Positions 35,171-44,400 of a stretch of 64,000 bases of DNA are shown here, piece by piece. Origin of the DNA: Rhizobium sp. BG4 (GTDB lineage: Bacteria; Pseudomonadota; Alphaproteobacteria; Rhizobiales; Rhizobiaceae). The translations under genes and the position numbers were made by a program. The first letter of the stretch is position 1; every line of letters starts with the position of its first letter. The stretch is from assembly GCF_016864575.1 (NCBI RefSeq), contig NZ_CP044126.1, forward strand, positions 124,001-188,000, in the 5' to 3' direction. The notes beneath the pieces are model-generated. The model saw only the letters and a list, made by a program, of their open reading frames with translations. It made no database searches and was not told the DNA's origin.

Positions 35171-36175
35171 ATGCGTGAAAACAGAGCGAATTCCCTGAAG
35201 CTGAAAATCGGCTTCCTGCTTGCAAAGAATTTTACGCTCAGCGCCTTCTCGCTCTTCGTCGATACGCTGCGGCTCGGCAGCGACCAGCGCGACAATTCCG
35301 GGCGGATCGCCTGCGACTGGCTGGTCATGAGCGCCGACAAGCATTTCGTCACGTCGAGCTCTGGCGTGCAGGTGCCGCCGAATGCGCCGCTCAAGCCGCC
35401 GACGGACTTCGACTACATCGTCGTGGTTGGCGGCCGGATCAACGAGAAGGTCGAGGTGCTCGACAGCCAGGCCGTCGCCTATGTCGTCAACGCTTCGCAT
35501 GCGGGCGTACCGATCATCGGCCTCTGCACCGGAAGCTTCATCCTTGCCGAGGCCGGGCTTCTGGAGGGCAAGCGGGCCTGCGTCAGCTGGCTGCATCACG
35601 GCGATTTCCGCGAGCGTTTTCCTGAGATCTCGGTCACCTCGCACGAGCTCTTCGTCGAAGACGGCAGGGTAATCACCTGCGCCGGCGGCAGCAGTGCCGC
35701 CGATCTTGCTGCCTTCCTGCTCAATCGGCATGTCGGCGAATTCGCCGAGAAGAACGCCCTCGAAATCCTGCAGATCGCCCGCCGCCGCGATGCCAAGGAA
35801 ATGCAGCCGCGCAATCCGCTCGGGCGCGGCACGATCGACGATGCACGGGTCGAGAAAGCGTTGCTGACCATGGAGCAGCATGTCGAAGACCTGCTGGATA
35901 TCGAGGACATCGCCGCGCAGAGCGGCTTGTCGCGGCGCCAGCTGGAGCGTTCCTTCCGCACCGCGCTCGGCGTCTCCCCGGCGTCGGCCTATCTGACGGT
36001 GAGGCTCGATGAGGCGATGCGCCTCGTCAAGACCACCAAGATCCCACTCGCCGAGGTCGCGATTCTCGCCGGGTTCCAGAACTCCTCGCATTTCATCAAG
36101 AAGTTCCGCCAGCGCTTCGACATGCCGCCGGCGACGGTGCGCAAGAACCTGAAGCTCAGCGGTCTTCTGAGCTGA
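35171..36175 (+). CDS. GlxA-family transcriptional regulator (DJ-1/PfpI + AraC HTH)
   Basis: The 334-residue regulator is built like the one at 20096-21124. The DJ-1/PfpI domain (about 12-190) includes IIGLCTGSFILAEAGLL with Cys in the nucleophile-elbow position. The AraC domain (about 225-325) includes SRRQLERSFRTALGVSPASAY and NSSHFIKKFRQRF. Members include activators of choline/betaine and arginine catabolism; no such genes adjoin here. ATG 35171 is divergent from the GGDEF-EAL gene. Confidence 0.88.
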   Translation: MRENRANSLKLKIGFLLAKNFTLSAFSLFVDTLRLGSDQRDNSGRIACDWLVMSADKHFVTSSSGVQVPPNAPLKPPTDFDYIVVVGGRINEKVEVLDSQAVAYVVNASHAGVPIIGLCTGSFILAEAGLLEGKRACVSWLHHGDFRERFPEISVTSHELFVEDGRVITCAGGSSAADLAAFLLNRHVGEFAEKNALEILQIARRRDAKEMQPRNPLGRGTIDDARVEKALLTMEQHVEDLLDIEDIAAQSGLSRRQLERSFRTALGVSPASAYLTVRLDEAMRLVKTTKIPLAEVAILAGFQNSSHFIKKFRQRFDMPPATVRKNLKLSGLLS

Positions 36176-36472
36176 CGCCTGAACGGCCGCCACAGTATCG
36201 CGCGCTGCGTTGCTTCAAACCGGCATGGAAAGCCTCAGTAGCGCGTACTGCGGTGCGGTATCGGCACAGTGCCGCCGCTCGCTTTCATTTCGGGCGCTGC
36301 GCCGTTAACGGCACGTTGGCAAGACAATGTCGCGCTCGTCTCGCGCCATCCATTGGCGCTCGCCTTTCTGCAATCAATGCCTCAACCTTCGTTTGTAGTC
36401 GCGCTGGAATGCGCGAAAAGCGGCTGAAAGCCGATCCCAAGCGGCCAGCCAGAATCCACCGAAGGAGCTGAG
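36176..36472 (+). other. Gap upstream of the exsH-like gene
   Basis: Nearly 300 bases without a supported gene. It should contain the promoter of the downstream RTX endoglycanase. A short open frame on the plus strand (36253-36471) has Arg- and Ala-rich content typical of chance. No strong repeat was seen. Confidence 0.35.
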
Positions 36473-37891
36473 ATGACCACTTCTATCGTGAACGCCGTCG
36501 GCAGACCCCTCTATTACAGCGGCTCATCGACCGCATGGTTTTCCGCAACCAAGGCCGGCCCGGTCCAGACGGGCACGGCGGGCAATGACTCCATGTGGGG
36601 CGACAGCGCCGTTAAAGTCTCCATGCAGGGCGGCACCGGCGATGACATCTATTACCTCTATTCCGCCAAGAACACCGCGGTGGAGCAAGCCGATTCCGGC
36701 ACGGACACGATCAACACCTGGATGGACTACACGCTGCCCGAAAACTTCGAGAACCTGACGGTGACGGGCAACGGCCGCTATGCCTTCGGCAATGACGGCG
36801 ACAATATCATCTCCGGCGCCTCAGGCGGTCAGACGATCGATGGCGGCGCGGGCAACGATGTGCTGATCGGCGGCGGCGGGGCGGATACCTTCGTCTTCAA
36901 CCACGGCAGCGGTAGCGACCTGATCACCGATTTCGGCGCCGACGACGTGATCCGGATGGACAGCTTCTCGTCCTTTGCCGATCTCGTCGCGCATTCGACG
37001 CAGGAGGGCGCCGATGTCCGCATCGACACCGGCAACGGCGAGAGCCTGGTTCTCGCCAATGCCGATATCGATCAGCTGAGCGCCGCCCAATTCCAGCTGA
37101 CGCTCGACCGCTCACATCTTTCGCTCTCGTTCAACGACGATTTCAACAGCCTGTCGCTGAGAGATGGCGATCAGGGCACTTGGGACGCCAAGTTCTGGTG
37201 GGCGCCGGAGCGCGGCGGCACCCTGAGCGGCAACGGCGAGCAGCAATGGTACATCAACCCGTCCTACGAACCGACGGCATCCGCCAATCCCTTCAGCGTG
37301 AACGACGGCATCCTGACGATTTCCGCCAACCCGGCATCGGCGGCATTGCAGCAGCAGATCGACGGCTACGACTACACTTCGGGTCTGCTCAACACCCATT
37401 CCTCCTTCTCACAGACCTACGGCTATTTCGAAATCCGCGCCGATATGCCGGATGATCAGGGTGTCTGGCCAGCCTTCTGGCTGCTGCCGGAAGACGGCTC
37501 ATGGCCGCCGGAGCTCGATGTCGTGGAAATGCGCGGCCAGGATCCGAACACGGTCAACGTAACGGTCCATAGCGGCGACGGCGGCTCGCACATCATCGAT
37601 TCAACGCCGGTGAAAGTCGCAAGCACCGAGGGCTTTCACAACTACGGCGTCCTCTGGGACGAGGATCACATCACCTGGTACTTCGACGACGTCGCCGTCG
37701 CCCAAGCAGATACCCCCGACGACATGCACGACCCGATGTACATGCTCGTCAACCTCGCCGTCGGCGGTGCCGCAGGTTCACCCGCCGATGGTCTGGCGGG
37801 AGGCTCGGAGATGAACATCGATTATATCCGAGCCTATGAACTGACCGACAGCACGGTGCCGCCGGAGCCGGCGGTGGAGTTTTATGTATAG
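36473..37891 (+). CDS. ExsH-like RTX glycoside hydrolase family 16 endoglycanase
   Basis: A 472-residue protein starting at ATG 36473 with a strong GAAGGAG site. There is no classical signal peptide. The N-terminal half has hemolysin-type calcium repeats (QGGTGDDIYYLYS at about 44-56; DGGAGNDVLIGGGGADTFVF at about 122-141), the mark of type I secretion. The C-terminal half, from about residue 215, is a GH16 jelly roll with catalytic ELDVVE: Glu347 nucleophile, Asp349, Glu352 acid/base. Size and order match S. meliloti ExsH, a secreted enzyme that cleaves nascent succinoglycan. The substrate here is likely an acidic exopolysaccharide. No type I exporter is in the window. Confidence 0.87.
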   Translation: MTTSIVNAVGRPLYYSGSSTAWFSATKAGPVQTGTAGNDSMWGDSAVKVSMQGGTGDDIYYLYSAKNTAVEQADSGTDTINTWMDYTLPENFENLTVTGNGRYAFGNDGDNIISGASGGQTIDGGAGNDVLIGGGGADTFVFNHGSGSDLITDFGADDVIRMDSFSSFADLVAHSTQEGADVRIDTGNGESLVLANADIDQLSAAQFQLTLDRSHLSLSFNDDFNSLSLRDGDQGTWDAKFWWAPERGGTLSGNGEQQWYINPSYEPTASANPFSVNDGILTISANPASAALQQQIDGYDYTSGLLNTHSSFSQTYGYFEIRADMPDDQGVWPAFWLLPEDGSWPPELDVVEMRGQDPNTVNVTVHSGDGGSHIIDSTPVKVASTEGFHNYGVLWDEDHITWYFDDVAVAQADTPDDMHDPMYMLVNLAVGGAAGSPADGLAGGSEMNIDYIRAYELTDSTVPPEPAVEFYV

Positions 37892-37908
37892 GTGATCAGC
37901 ACCAGCCT

Positions 37909-39255
37909 CTAAGCGCGGGACGGCTTTCGCCATGCTGCGAGCGCTGTCTCGACGCCGAAGGCGATCTGCAGCAGGCGGTGGTCGGCGCCGAGCGGTCCGG
38001 TCAGTTGCAGACCGAGCGGCAGGTGGCCGTCCATGCCGGAGGGTATGCTGATCGAGGGCTGGCCGGTCATGTTGGCAAAGCCGCTCGAGAGCATTTCGCC
38101 TTCCTCTCCATCCTCGGTGAATTCAGGATCCTCGACCGGGGACGGGAAGGGCACGCTCGGGCCGATCAGCACATCCACCTCACCGAAAGCGGCTTCGACG
38201 GCATTGCGCAGTTCGGCACGGAAACCCTGGGCGCGCAGATAATCGATGGCTTTCGCCTCGAAACCGGCTTCGACCTGCGCCCGGGTGCGCGGTGCATAGC
38301 CCGCCGGATTTTCGGCGTGGAGTGGAGCGTGGATGACGGAAGCCTCGGGCAGGATGATGCGGCGCAGTTCGGAATTGGCGCGGGCGAGTTCCGGAATGTC
38401 GATCTGCTTGACGATGACTCCGGCCGCGGCGAGACGATCGAGCGCCCAGGCAAGATTGGCGGCGACCGCCGGTGTCAGTTCCGGGCTTTCGCAGTGGAAA
38501 CGCACGGCGCCGATCCGGATGCCGGATAGCGATGGCGGGGTCAGCGGCAGGGGAGTGGCGCTCAGCGCTTCGAGCAGCAGCGCCGTATCGGCGACATCGC
38601 GGGCGAGCGGCCCTGCATGGTCGAGCGTCCAGGACAGCGGAAAGGCGCCGTCGAGCGGCACGAGGCCGAAGCTCGGCTTCAGTCCGGCAATGCCGCAATA
38701 GGAGGCCGGGATGCGGATCGAGCCGCCGGTATCCGTGCCGATCGCCAACGGCACGATGCCCGCGGCAACCAGCGCCGCCGACCCGCCGCTGGAGCCGCCG
38801 GAGGTGCGTCCGGTATCATGCGGATTGTTGGTCTGTCCGATATCGGGATGGGCAATGCCATAGGCATATTCGAGCAGGTTCGCCTTGCAGAAGATGATCG
38901 CGCCAGCCTGCCTCAGCCGCTGTACCAGCAGGGCGTCCGCGTCTGCAATGACAGGTGCCCGTACCTTGCTGCCATAGCCGGTCGGCGCGCCTTCGACCTC
39001 GATCAGGTCCTTGATCGCAACAGGAATGCCATGCAGCGGACCGCGATCGTTGCCGGCGCGCAGCTCTTCCGCTGCCCGCCCGGCTTCTGCCCGTGCCGAT
39101 ACGTCCAGCCGGTGGGCGACGGCGTTGAGGCCGGGTTCGAGCGCCTCGAGCCGCTGAAGCGCGGCGGTGACGACATCGACTGGCGACAGCGTGCCGGCGC
39201 GATATGCGCGCCCGAGTTCGCTCACGCTCATAAAGGCGGTTTCATCGGTAGCCAT
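37909..39255 (-). CDS. Amidase-signature family amidohydrolase
   Basis: The 448-residue enzyme carries the Ser-cisSer-Lys triad motifs: Lys in IPVAIKDLIEVE, then GRTSGGSSGGSAALVA and DTGGSIRIPASYCG with the nucleophilic Ser. It hydrolyses a carboxamide to acid and amine in the cytoplasm. It has GGAGGAG before ATG 39255 and lies just downstream of a peptide-type binding-protein gene after a strong hairpin, as the last gene of the pip-ABC operon. The presence of an amidase in a plant-signal-type locus suggests an amide-containing ligand; this is inference. GatA is less likely because no gatB/C is near. Confidence 0.86.
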   Translation of the reverse strand: MATDETAFMSVSELGRAYRAGTLSPVDVVTAALQRLEALEPGLNAVAHRLDVSARAEAGRAAEELRAGNDRGPLHGIPVAIKDLIEVEGAPTGYGSKVRAPVIADADALLVQRLRQAGAIIFCKANLLEYAYGIAHPDIGQTNNPHDTGRTSGGSSGGSAALVAAGIVPLAIGTDTGGSIRIPASYCGIAGLKPSFGLVPLDGAFPLSWTLDHAGPLARDVADTALLLEALSATPLPLTPPSLSGIRIGAVRFHCESPELTPAVAANLAWALDRLAAAGVIVKQIDIPELARANSELRRIILPEASVIHAPLHAENPAGYAPRTRAQVEAGFEAKAIDYLRAQGFRAELRNAVEAAFGEVDVLIGPSVPFPSPVEDPEFTEDGEEGEMLSSGFANMTGQPSISIPSGMDGHLPLGLQLTGPLGADHRLLQIAFGVETALAAWRKPSRA

Positions 39256-39276
39256 CGCATGCTCCTCCGGTGGAAA

Positions 39277-39304
39277 CGTTCCGCCGCCCGTCGGCGGCGG
39301 AACG
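39277..39304 (-). terminator. 12-bp hairpin between binding-protein gene and amidase
   Basis: CGTTCCGCCGCC (39277-39288) pairs perfectly with GGCGGCGGAACG (39293-39304) around a 4-base loop. On the minus strand it is followed by TTT and then the amidase ribosome site. It probably stabilises the 3' end of the binding-protein message and reduces read-through to the amidase. Confidence 0.6.
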
Positions 39305-39323
39305 CGGTCTTCAGCTCTATGCC

Positions 39324-40838
39324 TCAGTTCTTGACGGTGTCTTCCAGGAAGAAGCGGCCGAGCGGGTTCTGGTAGAAATTCTCGACGTTCTTGCGCGCCA
39401 CGTTGATGTAGGGGCTGTAGTAGAGGTCGATCCAGTTGACGTCGTCCTTCGCGGTCTTCTGCAGGTCGACATACATCTGCTCGCGCTTCTTCGGGTCGAG
39501 TTCCAGGCGCGCCTTGGCGACCAGTTCCTTCACCGCCTCGTTCTTGTAGTTGGTCGAGTAGTTGTTGTTGGAGTCATGGCCGAGCACGAAGGTGGTCTTC
39601 TGGTCCGGGTCGAGGATATCGTTGGTCCAGTAATTGACCGAGATGTCGTAATCGCCGGCCACCGTCATGTCCCATTCCTGGCTCGGATCGACCTTCTGCA
39701 GGTTGGCAGTGATGCCGGCCTTGGCGAGCTGCTGCTGCACGAGAACCGCGGTCTGCTCGTCCACTTCGTCGCCGGCGCGGATGAGATAGTTCAGCGTTAG
39801 GTTGGAAACGCCGGCGTCGGCCAGCATCTTCTTTGCCTTTTCAGGATCATAGGGGCGCTGCAGGTTGTCGGCGTAATAGTAGAGGGCGCCCTTCGGGATA
39901 TAGGAATTGGCAACGGTACCCTGGCCGAAGGTCACGGCATCGACGATCGCCTTCTTGTCGATGGCGAGATCGAGCGCCTGCCGAACCTCCTTCTTGCCGA
40001 GATCTCCATGGGCATGGTTGATCAGGAGGTGATCTTCGCGGGTCGACGGATCGATAAGGACGTTGAGGTTGGCATCCTTCTTCATCTCCTCGACGCGCGA
40101 GAAGGGCACGAAGATTGCCGCATCGAGCTGGCCAGCCTGGACGTTCAGCATGCGGGTGTTGTCGTCGGGAACCGAGATCCACTCGACGCCGTCGAGCTTG
40201 ACGCGGTCGGCCTGCCAGAAATTCGGGTTCTTCTTCAGGATGATACGGTCACCGCGGCGCCATTCGTCGACGGTGAAGGCACCGGATCCGATCGGCTTTT
40301 CGGCATAGGCGTCAGGCCCCAGTGATTCCATGCCTGCCTTGGAGATGACCGAGGCGTTCGGCAGTGCCAGCGTCGACAGGAACGGCGCCGATGGGTTCTT
40401 GAGCTTGATCGTCAGCGTGTGCGGATCGGTGGCGACGGCGGTGTCGATCACCTTGTAGCTGTCGCTCCAGAGCGACGCCGGATCGTCGCGGATGCGCAGC
40501 AGGCTGAAGGCGGCGTCTTCGGCCGTCAGCGGCGAGCCGTCGGAGAACTTGGCGTCGCGGATCTTGAAGACATAGGTGAGGCCGTCTTCCGAGGCGGTCC
40601 AGCTTTCGGCAAGGCCGGGCTCCAGCTTGGTGCCGGTCTTGTCGACGCGTACCAGCACATCATAGACGTTGGAGAATACCCAGTTGTCGATGTTCTGCGC
40701 TGTCTTGATCGGATCGAAAGTCGTCGAGTCCTCGCGGCGGCCGATGGTGAGGACGCCGGCTGCTTCGGCATAGCTTGCCGTCAGCGAGAGGCCGGCGATG
40801 AATGCGGCAAGTCCGATTGATTTCCACCTGTTGGTCAT
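39324..40838 (-). CDS. Peptide-type (family 5) ABC binding protein
   Basis: A 504-residue DppA/OppA-like solute-binding protein with a signal peptide (cleavage near AEA-AG at about residue 26). Family hallmarks include GLAESWTASEDGLTYVFKIR, KFSDGSPLTAEDAAFSL and the AYAEKPIGSGAF loop. The ligand may be a peptide, amine or opine-like compound. It is the fifth gene of the leftward pip-permease-permease-ATPase-binding protein-amidase cluster, 18 bases after the ATPase. A plant-derived inducer is plausible given the divergent LuxR solo. Confidence 0.88.
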   Translation of the reverse strand: MTNRWKSIGLAAFIAGLSLTASYAEAAGVLTIGRREDSTTFDPIKTAQNIDNWVFSNVYDVLVRVDKTGTKLEPGLAESWTASEDGLTYVFKIRDAKFSDGSPLTAEDAAFSLLRIRDDPASLWSDSYKVIDTAVATDPHTLTIKLKNPSAPFLSTLALPNASVISKAGMESLGPDAYAEKPIGSGAFTVDEWRRGDRIILKKNPNFWQADRVKLDGVEWISVPDDNTRMLNVQAGQLDAAIFVPFSRVEEMKKDANLNVLIDPSTREDHLLINHAHGDLGKKEVRQALDLAIDKKAIVDAVTFGQGTVANSYIPKGALYYYADNLQRPYDPEKAKKMLADAGVSNLTLNYLIRAGDEVDEQTAVLVQQQLAKAGITANLQKVDPSQEWDMTVAGDYDISVNYWTNDILDPDQKTTFVLGHDSNNNYSTNYKNEAVKELVAKARLELDPKKREQMYVDLQKTAKDDVNWIDLYYSPYINVARKNVENFYQNPLGRFFLEDTVKN

Positions 40839-40856
40839 GTGCTGTTCCCTTCTTTG

Positions 40857-42566
40857 TTATGGTATGCGTTTGGCAGGCTGAGCCGGTATCGACGGCATGT
40901 CTTCTCCGAGGCCAGAGCCGCCGAGAAGCGGCCGGTCGGGATCGATGTCGGGAATGGCGGCAATGAGCGCCGCGGTATAGGGATGCTTCGGCCGCGAGAA
41001 GACCTCTTCGGATAGCCCTTCCTCGACGATTTCGCCGTGATACATGACCACGACGCGTTCGCAGAGATTGCGGACGATCGCCAGATCGTGGGCGATGAAC
41101 ATCAGCGTCAGGTTCATCTTCGCCGTCAGTTCGCGGAACAGCGCGATGATCTGCGCCTGGATCGTCACGTCGAGCGCGGCGACACACTCGTCGGCGATAA
41201 CAAGCTTCGGATCGACGGCAAGCGCCCGGGCAATGCCGGCACGCTGGCACTGGCCGCCGCTCATGCTGCGCGGCTTGCGGTTGGCGAATTCACGCTCCAG
41301 CCCGACAAGATCGAGCAGTTCGCCAATCCGTGCCGGAATGCCGGCGACAGGCACCTTGCCTTGAACCTTCAGCACTTCGCCGAGCATCTGGCCGATGGTG
41401 AGCCGCGGGTTCAGCGCGTTATAGGGATCCTGGAAGACCATGGCCGCTTCGCGTCTCAGCTTCGCAAGGCCGGGGGTTCGCTGCTGCGCCAGATCGATGC
41501 CGTCGAAGGAGACGTGGCCTGCGGAAATCGGGGTCAGGCCCAAGATTGCCCGCGCCAGTGTGCTCTTGCCGCTGCCGGACTCGCCGACAATGCCGATCGT
41601 CTCGCCGGGCATGACGCGCAGGCTCACACCGGCAACGGCACTCACGGTCTTGGTGCTCGCCTTGAACAGGCTGCCGCCGGTCTTGAAGCGAACATGGAGA
41701 TCGTCGATTTCGAGCAGCGGGCGAACGGCTGTCTCGGCTGGCGCGATCACGGCTACGGGCGGTGCCGCCTCATCGGGCATCGAGGGGTGGCTGTTGATCA
41801 GGTTGATCGTGTAGGGATCCTGCGGGCGCGACAGGATCGTCCGCTTCGGGCCCTGTTCCAGGAGCTTGCCGTTGCGCATCACCGCGATGCGGTCGCAGGT
41901 CTGGGCGACGATGCCGAGATCGTGGGTGATGAGGATGATCGACAGGCCGCGCTTGTCGCGGATATCCATCAGGAGCTTCAGGATCTGCGCCTGGATCGTG
42001 ACGTCGAGGGCTGTCGTCGGTTCGTCGGCGATCAGAATTTTCGGGTTACAGGAAAGTGCCACACCAATCATGGCGCGCTGGCGCATGCCGCCGGAAAACT
42101 CGTGCGGATAGCTGTCATATTGCCTGGCGGGATCGGGAAAGCCGACCTGCGTCAGGATTTCGACGGCGGCGGCCCGCGCCTCTCTTGCGCCCAGTCCCTG
42201 ATGATAGCGGATGCCTTCGGCGATCTGGTCGCCGATCCGCATGACGGGGTCGAGATGGCTGGTCGGGTTCTGGAAGATCATGCCGATCTCGCCGCCGCGG
42301 ACCTCCAGCATTTCGGCATCGCTGACGGCGGTGAGATCCCGGCCCTCTAGCAGCACCGTGCCCTGCTCGATCTTGATCAGCGACGACGGCATCAGCCGCA
42401 CCAGCGAGCGGCAGAGCAGGCTCTTGCCCGAGCCGCTCTCACCGACGAGGCCAAGGATTTCGCCCTTGGCGAGATCGAGCGCGACGTTGTCGATCAGCGT
42501 TCGCGTCCCGCCGTCGAGATGGACCTTGACCGTCAGGTCGCGGACGGAAAGCACGGACGCGCTCAT
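40857..42566 (-). CDS. Fused double ABC ATPase (DppD-DppF type)
   Basis: A 569-residue protein with two complete nucleotide-binding domains in one chain. Each has Walker A GESGSGKS, a signature (SGGMRQRAM in the first, MSGGQCQRAG in the second) and Walker B (ILIADEP, LVIADECVAALD). In the second domain Cys stands where Pro is common after DE. The first domain aligns with DppD and the second with DppF. It overlaps the permease gene by 4 bases. Fused peptide-transporter ATPases are common in rhizobia, but the other system in this window keeps them separate. Confidence 0.9.
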   Translation of the reverse strand: MSASVLSVRDLTVKVHLDGGTRTLIDNVALDLAKGEILGLVGESGSGKSLLCRSLVRLMPSSLIKIEQGTVLLEGRDLTAVSDAEMLEVRGGEIGMIFQNPTSHLDPVMRIGDQIAEGIRYHQGLGAREARAAAVEILTQVGFPDPARQYDSYPHEFSGGMRQRAMIGVALSCNPKILIADEPTTALDVTIQAQILKLLMDIRDKRGLSIILITHDLGIVAQTCDRIAVMRNGKLLEQGPKRTILSRPQDPYTINLINSHPSMPDEAAPPVAVIAPAETAVRPLLEIDDLHVRFKTGGSLFKASTKTVSAVAGVSLRVMPGETIGIVGESGSGKSTLARAILGLTPISAGHVSFDGIDLAQQRTPGLAKLRREAAMVFQDPYNALNPRLTIGQMLGEVLKVQGKVPVAGIPARIGELLDLVGLEREFANRKPRSMSGGQCQRAGIARALAVDPKLVIADECVAALDVTIQAQIIALFRELTAKMNLTLMFIAHDLAIVRNLCERVVVMYHGEIVEEGLSEEVFSRPKHPYTAALIAAIPDIDPDRPLLGGSGLGEDMPSIPAQPAKRIP

Positions 42567-43414
42567 TCGTGAACCCCAAGAAGTTCGCCGAGCGCATCAC
42601 CCAGCATGCTGAAACCAAAGGCGAGGCAGACGATCGAAAGGCCCGGGAAGAGGGTGATCCACCATGCCGTGGTGATGAAGCTCTGGCCTTCCGCGACCAT
42701 GACGCCCCATTCGGCGAGGGGCGGTTGCACGCCGAGGCCGAGATAGCTGACCGCTGCACCGCTCAGCAACACCAGCGTGGCGTCCGACATCGAGAAGACG
42801 ATCGAACCGGCAATGGCGTTCGGCAGCAGATGGCGGAACATGATGCGCGTGCGGCTGAAGCCGAGGCTGACGGCGGCGACGGCATAGTCGGAGCTTTTCA
42901 GGACCAGCATCTGCGCGCGGATCAGGCGGGCATAGGAGACCCAGCCGACCAGCGCCATGGCGATATAGAAGCTGCTCAGTCCCGGTCCGAGAATGGCGAT
43001 GATCGACAGCATCAGCACCAGGAACGGGAAGGCCAGAATGATGTCGACGATGCGCATGAAGATGGCATCGACGATACCGCCGAAGAAGCCGGCGATGGTG
43101 CCGACCGTCGTGCCGATCAGGAAAGGGAAGAGCACGCCGATGACGGCGATCCGCAGGTCGATGCGGGTGCCCCAGATGACGCGCGAGAGGATGTCCCGGC
43201 CGAAATTGTCGGTACCGAACAGATGCCCCAGCGACGGGGCCTGAAGGCGGGCGTCGGCATTCTGCAGGATCGGGTCATAGGGCGCGATGATGGGTGCGCC
43301 GATCGCCAGCAGCAGGAAGAACAGCAGCATGCCGGCGCCGATGACCAGCGTCAGGCGGCGGCCGAAGAAACGGCGCCAGGCGATTGGCGCGGGAGAGAAG
43401 GTGCCGACGCTCAT
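42563..43414 (-). CDS. Peptide-type ABC permease (DppC-like)
   Basis: A 283-residue inner-membrane protein with the N-terminal APSLGHLFGTDNFGRDILSR loop typical of DppC/OppC and the EAA-like region around VAAVSLGFSRTRIMFRHLLP. It overlaps both neighbours by 4 bases, so the translation of the transporter is coupled. It forms the channel with the next, DppB-like permease. Confidence 0.9.
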   Translation of the reverse strand: MSVGTFSPAPIAWRRFFGRRLTLVIGAGMLLFFLLLAIGAPIIAPYDPILQNADARLQAPSLGHLFGTDNFGRDILSRVIWGTRIDLRIAVIGVLFPFLIGTTVGTIAGFFGGIVDAIFMRIVDIILAFPFLVLMLSIIAILGPGLSSFYIAMALVGWVSYARLIRAQMLVLKSSDYAVAAVSLGFSRTRIMFRHLLPNAIAGSIVFSMSDATLVLLSGAAVSYLGLGVQPPLAEWGVMVAEGQSFITTAWWITLFPGLSIVCLAFGFSMLGDALGELLGVHE

Positions 43415-44349
43415 AGCTTCACTCTCGGATCGACGGCGACGGTGACGATGTCAGCCAGGAAATTGACGAGAACGGTGGCGCAGGCGAATGTCATGGCGAC
43501 GCCCTGAACCACCATGTAGTCGCGCGAGAAGATGGCGCGCACCAGAAGCTGGCCCATGCCGGGCAGGGCGAAGACGCTTTCGACCACCACGGTGCCGCCG
43601 ATCAGCCAGCCGATATTGACGGCGAGCAGATTGATCGTCGGCACCAGCGAATTCGGCAGCACATGGCGCCAGAAGACGATGCTTTCAGGCATGCCGCGGG
43701 CGCGGGCAGCCGTCGCCACATCGGATTTCAGGGCTTCGATCATCGCCGAGCGCAGGCTGCGGGTCAGCACCGTCGAGAGCGACAGCGCCACGGTGAGGCT
43801 CGGCAAGATCAGATGCGAGAGCTTGTCGCCGAGCGTGGTCCCGTAGCCGGAGACCGGCAGAATGCCGAGTTCGACGCTGAAGAGAATGATCAGCATCAGG
43901 CCGAGCCAGAATGGCGGAAAGCCGATGCCGAAGGTGGAGATGACGCGCACTGCATGGTCGGGAGCGCGGCCGGCATTGCGCGCCGCAATCGCCGACATCG
44001 GCACGGCGATCAGGATCGACAAGATGACGCTTGTGAGAACCAGCGCGATGGTCGGCTCGATGCGGGTGGCGATCAGCGGCAGGACGTCGATCTTGTAGAG
44101 GATCGACTTGCCCATCTCGCCATTCGCGAGGTTCTTCAGGAAGTAGAAATATTGCAGCCACATCGGCTGGTCGAGGCCGTACTGGGCGCGGATATTGGCA
44201 AGGGCGGTCGGTGTGGCGCGGGTGCCGAGAATATTGCGAGCCGGGTCTCCGGGGATCAGGCGCACGAGGATGAAAGTGATAACGCTAATGCCGAAAATAA
44301 CAGGCAGAAACTGAAATGGACGGGTCAATATGAATTTATAACGATGCAT
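43411..44349 (-). CDS. Peptide-type ABC permease (DppB-like)
   Basis: A 312-residue permease with the DppB N-terminus FLVPVIFG-like region, LVRLIPGDPARNIL, and the EAA-like ATAARARGMPESIVFWRHVLP. It lies about 50 bases downstream of the pip gene on the same strand and overlaps the DppC-like gene by 4 bases. Channel subunit for the importer of the LuxR-solo locus. Confidence 0.9.
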   Translation of the reverse strand: MHRYKFILTRPFQFLPVIFGISVITFILVRLIPGDPARNILGTRATPTALANIRAQYGLDQPMWLQYFYFLKNLANGEMGKSILYKIDVLPLIATRIEPTIALVLTSVILSILIAVPMSAIAARNAGRAPDHAVRVISTFGIGFPPFWLGLMLIILFSVELGILPVSGYGTTLGDKLSHLILPSLTVALSLSTVLTRSLRSAMIEALKSDVATAARARGMPESIVFWRHVLPNSLVPTINLLAVNIGWLIGGTVVVESVFALPGMGQLLVRAIFSRDYMVVQGVAMTFACATVLVNFLADIVTVAVDPRVKL

Positions 44350-44400
44350 GGCGGCGCTGGCCCCCCTGTCTTCGCCGGGCTTCGATCTCGCTACACTGCA

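Noticed and set aside
34940..36193. Upstream extension of the GGDEF-EAL frame to over 1100 residues
   Set aside because: The extension overlaps the divergent GlxA-type gene and lacks domain character; ATG 34939 precedes a sensible PAS N-terminus.
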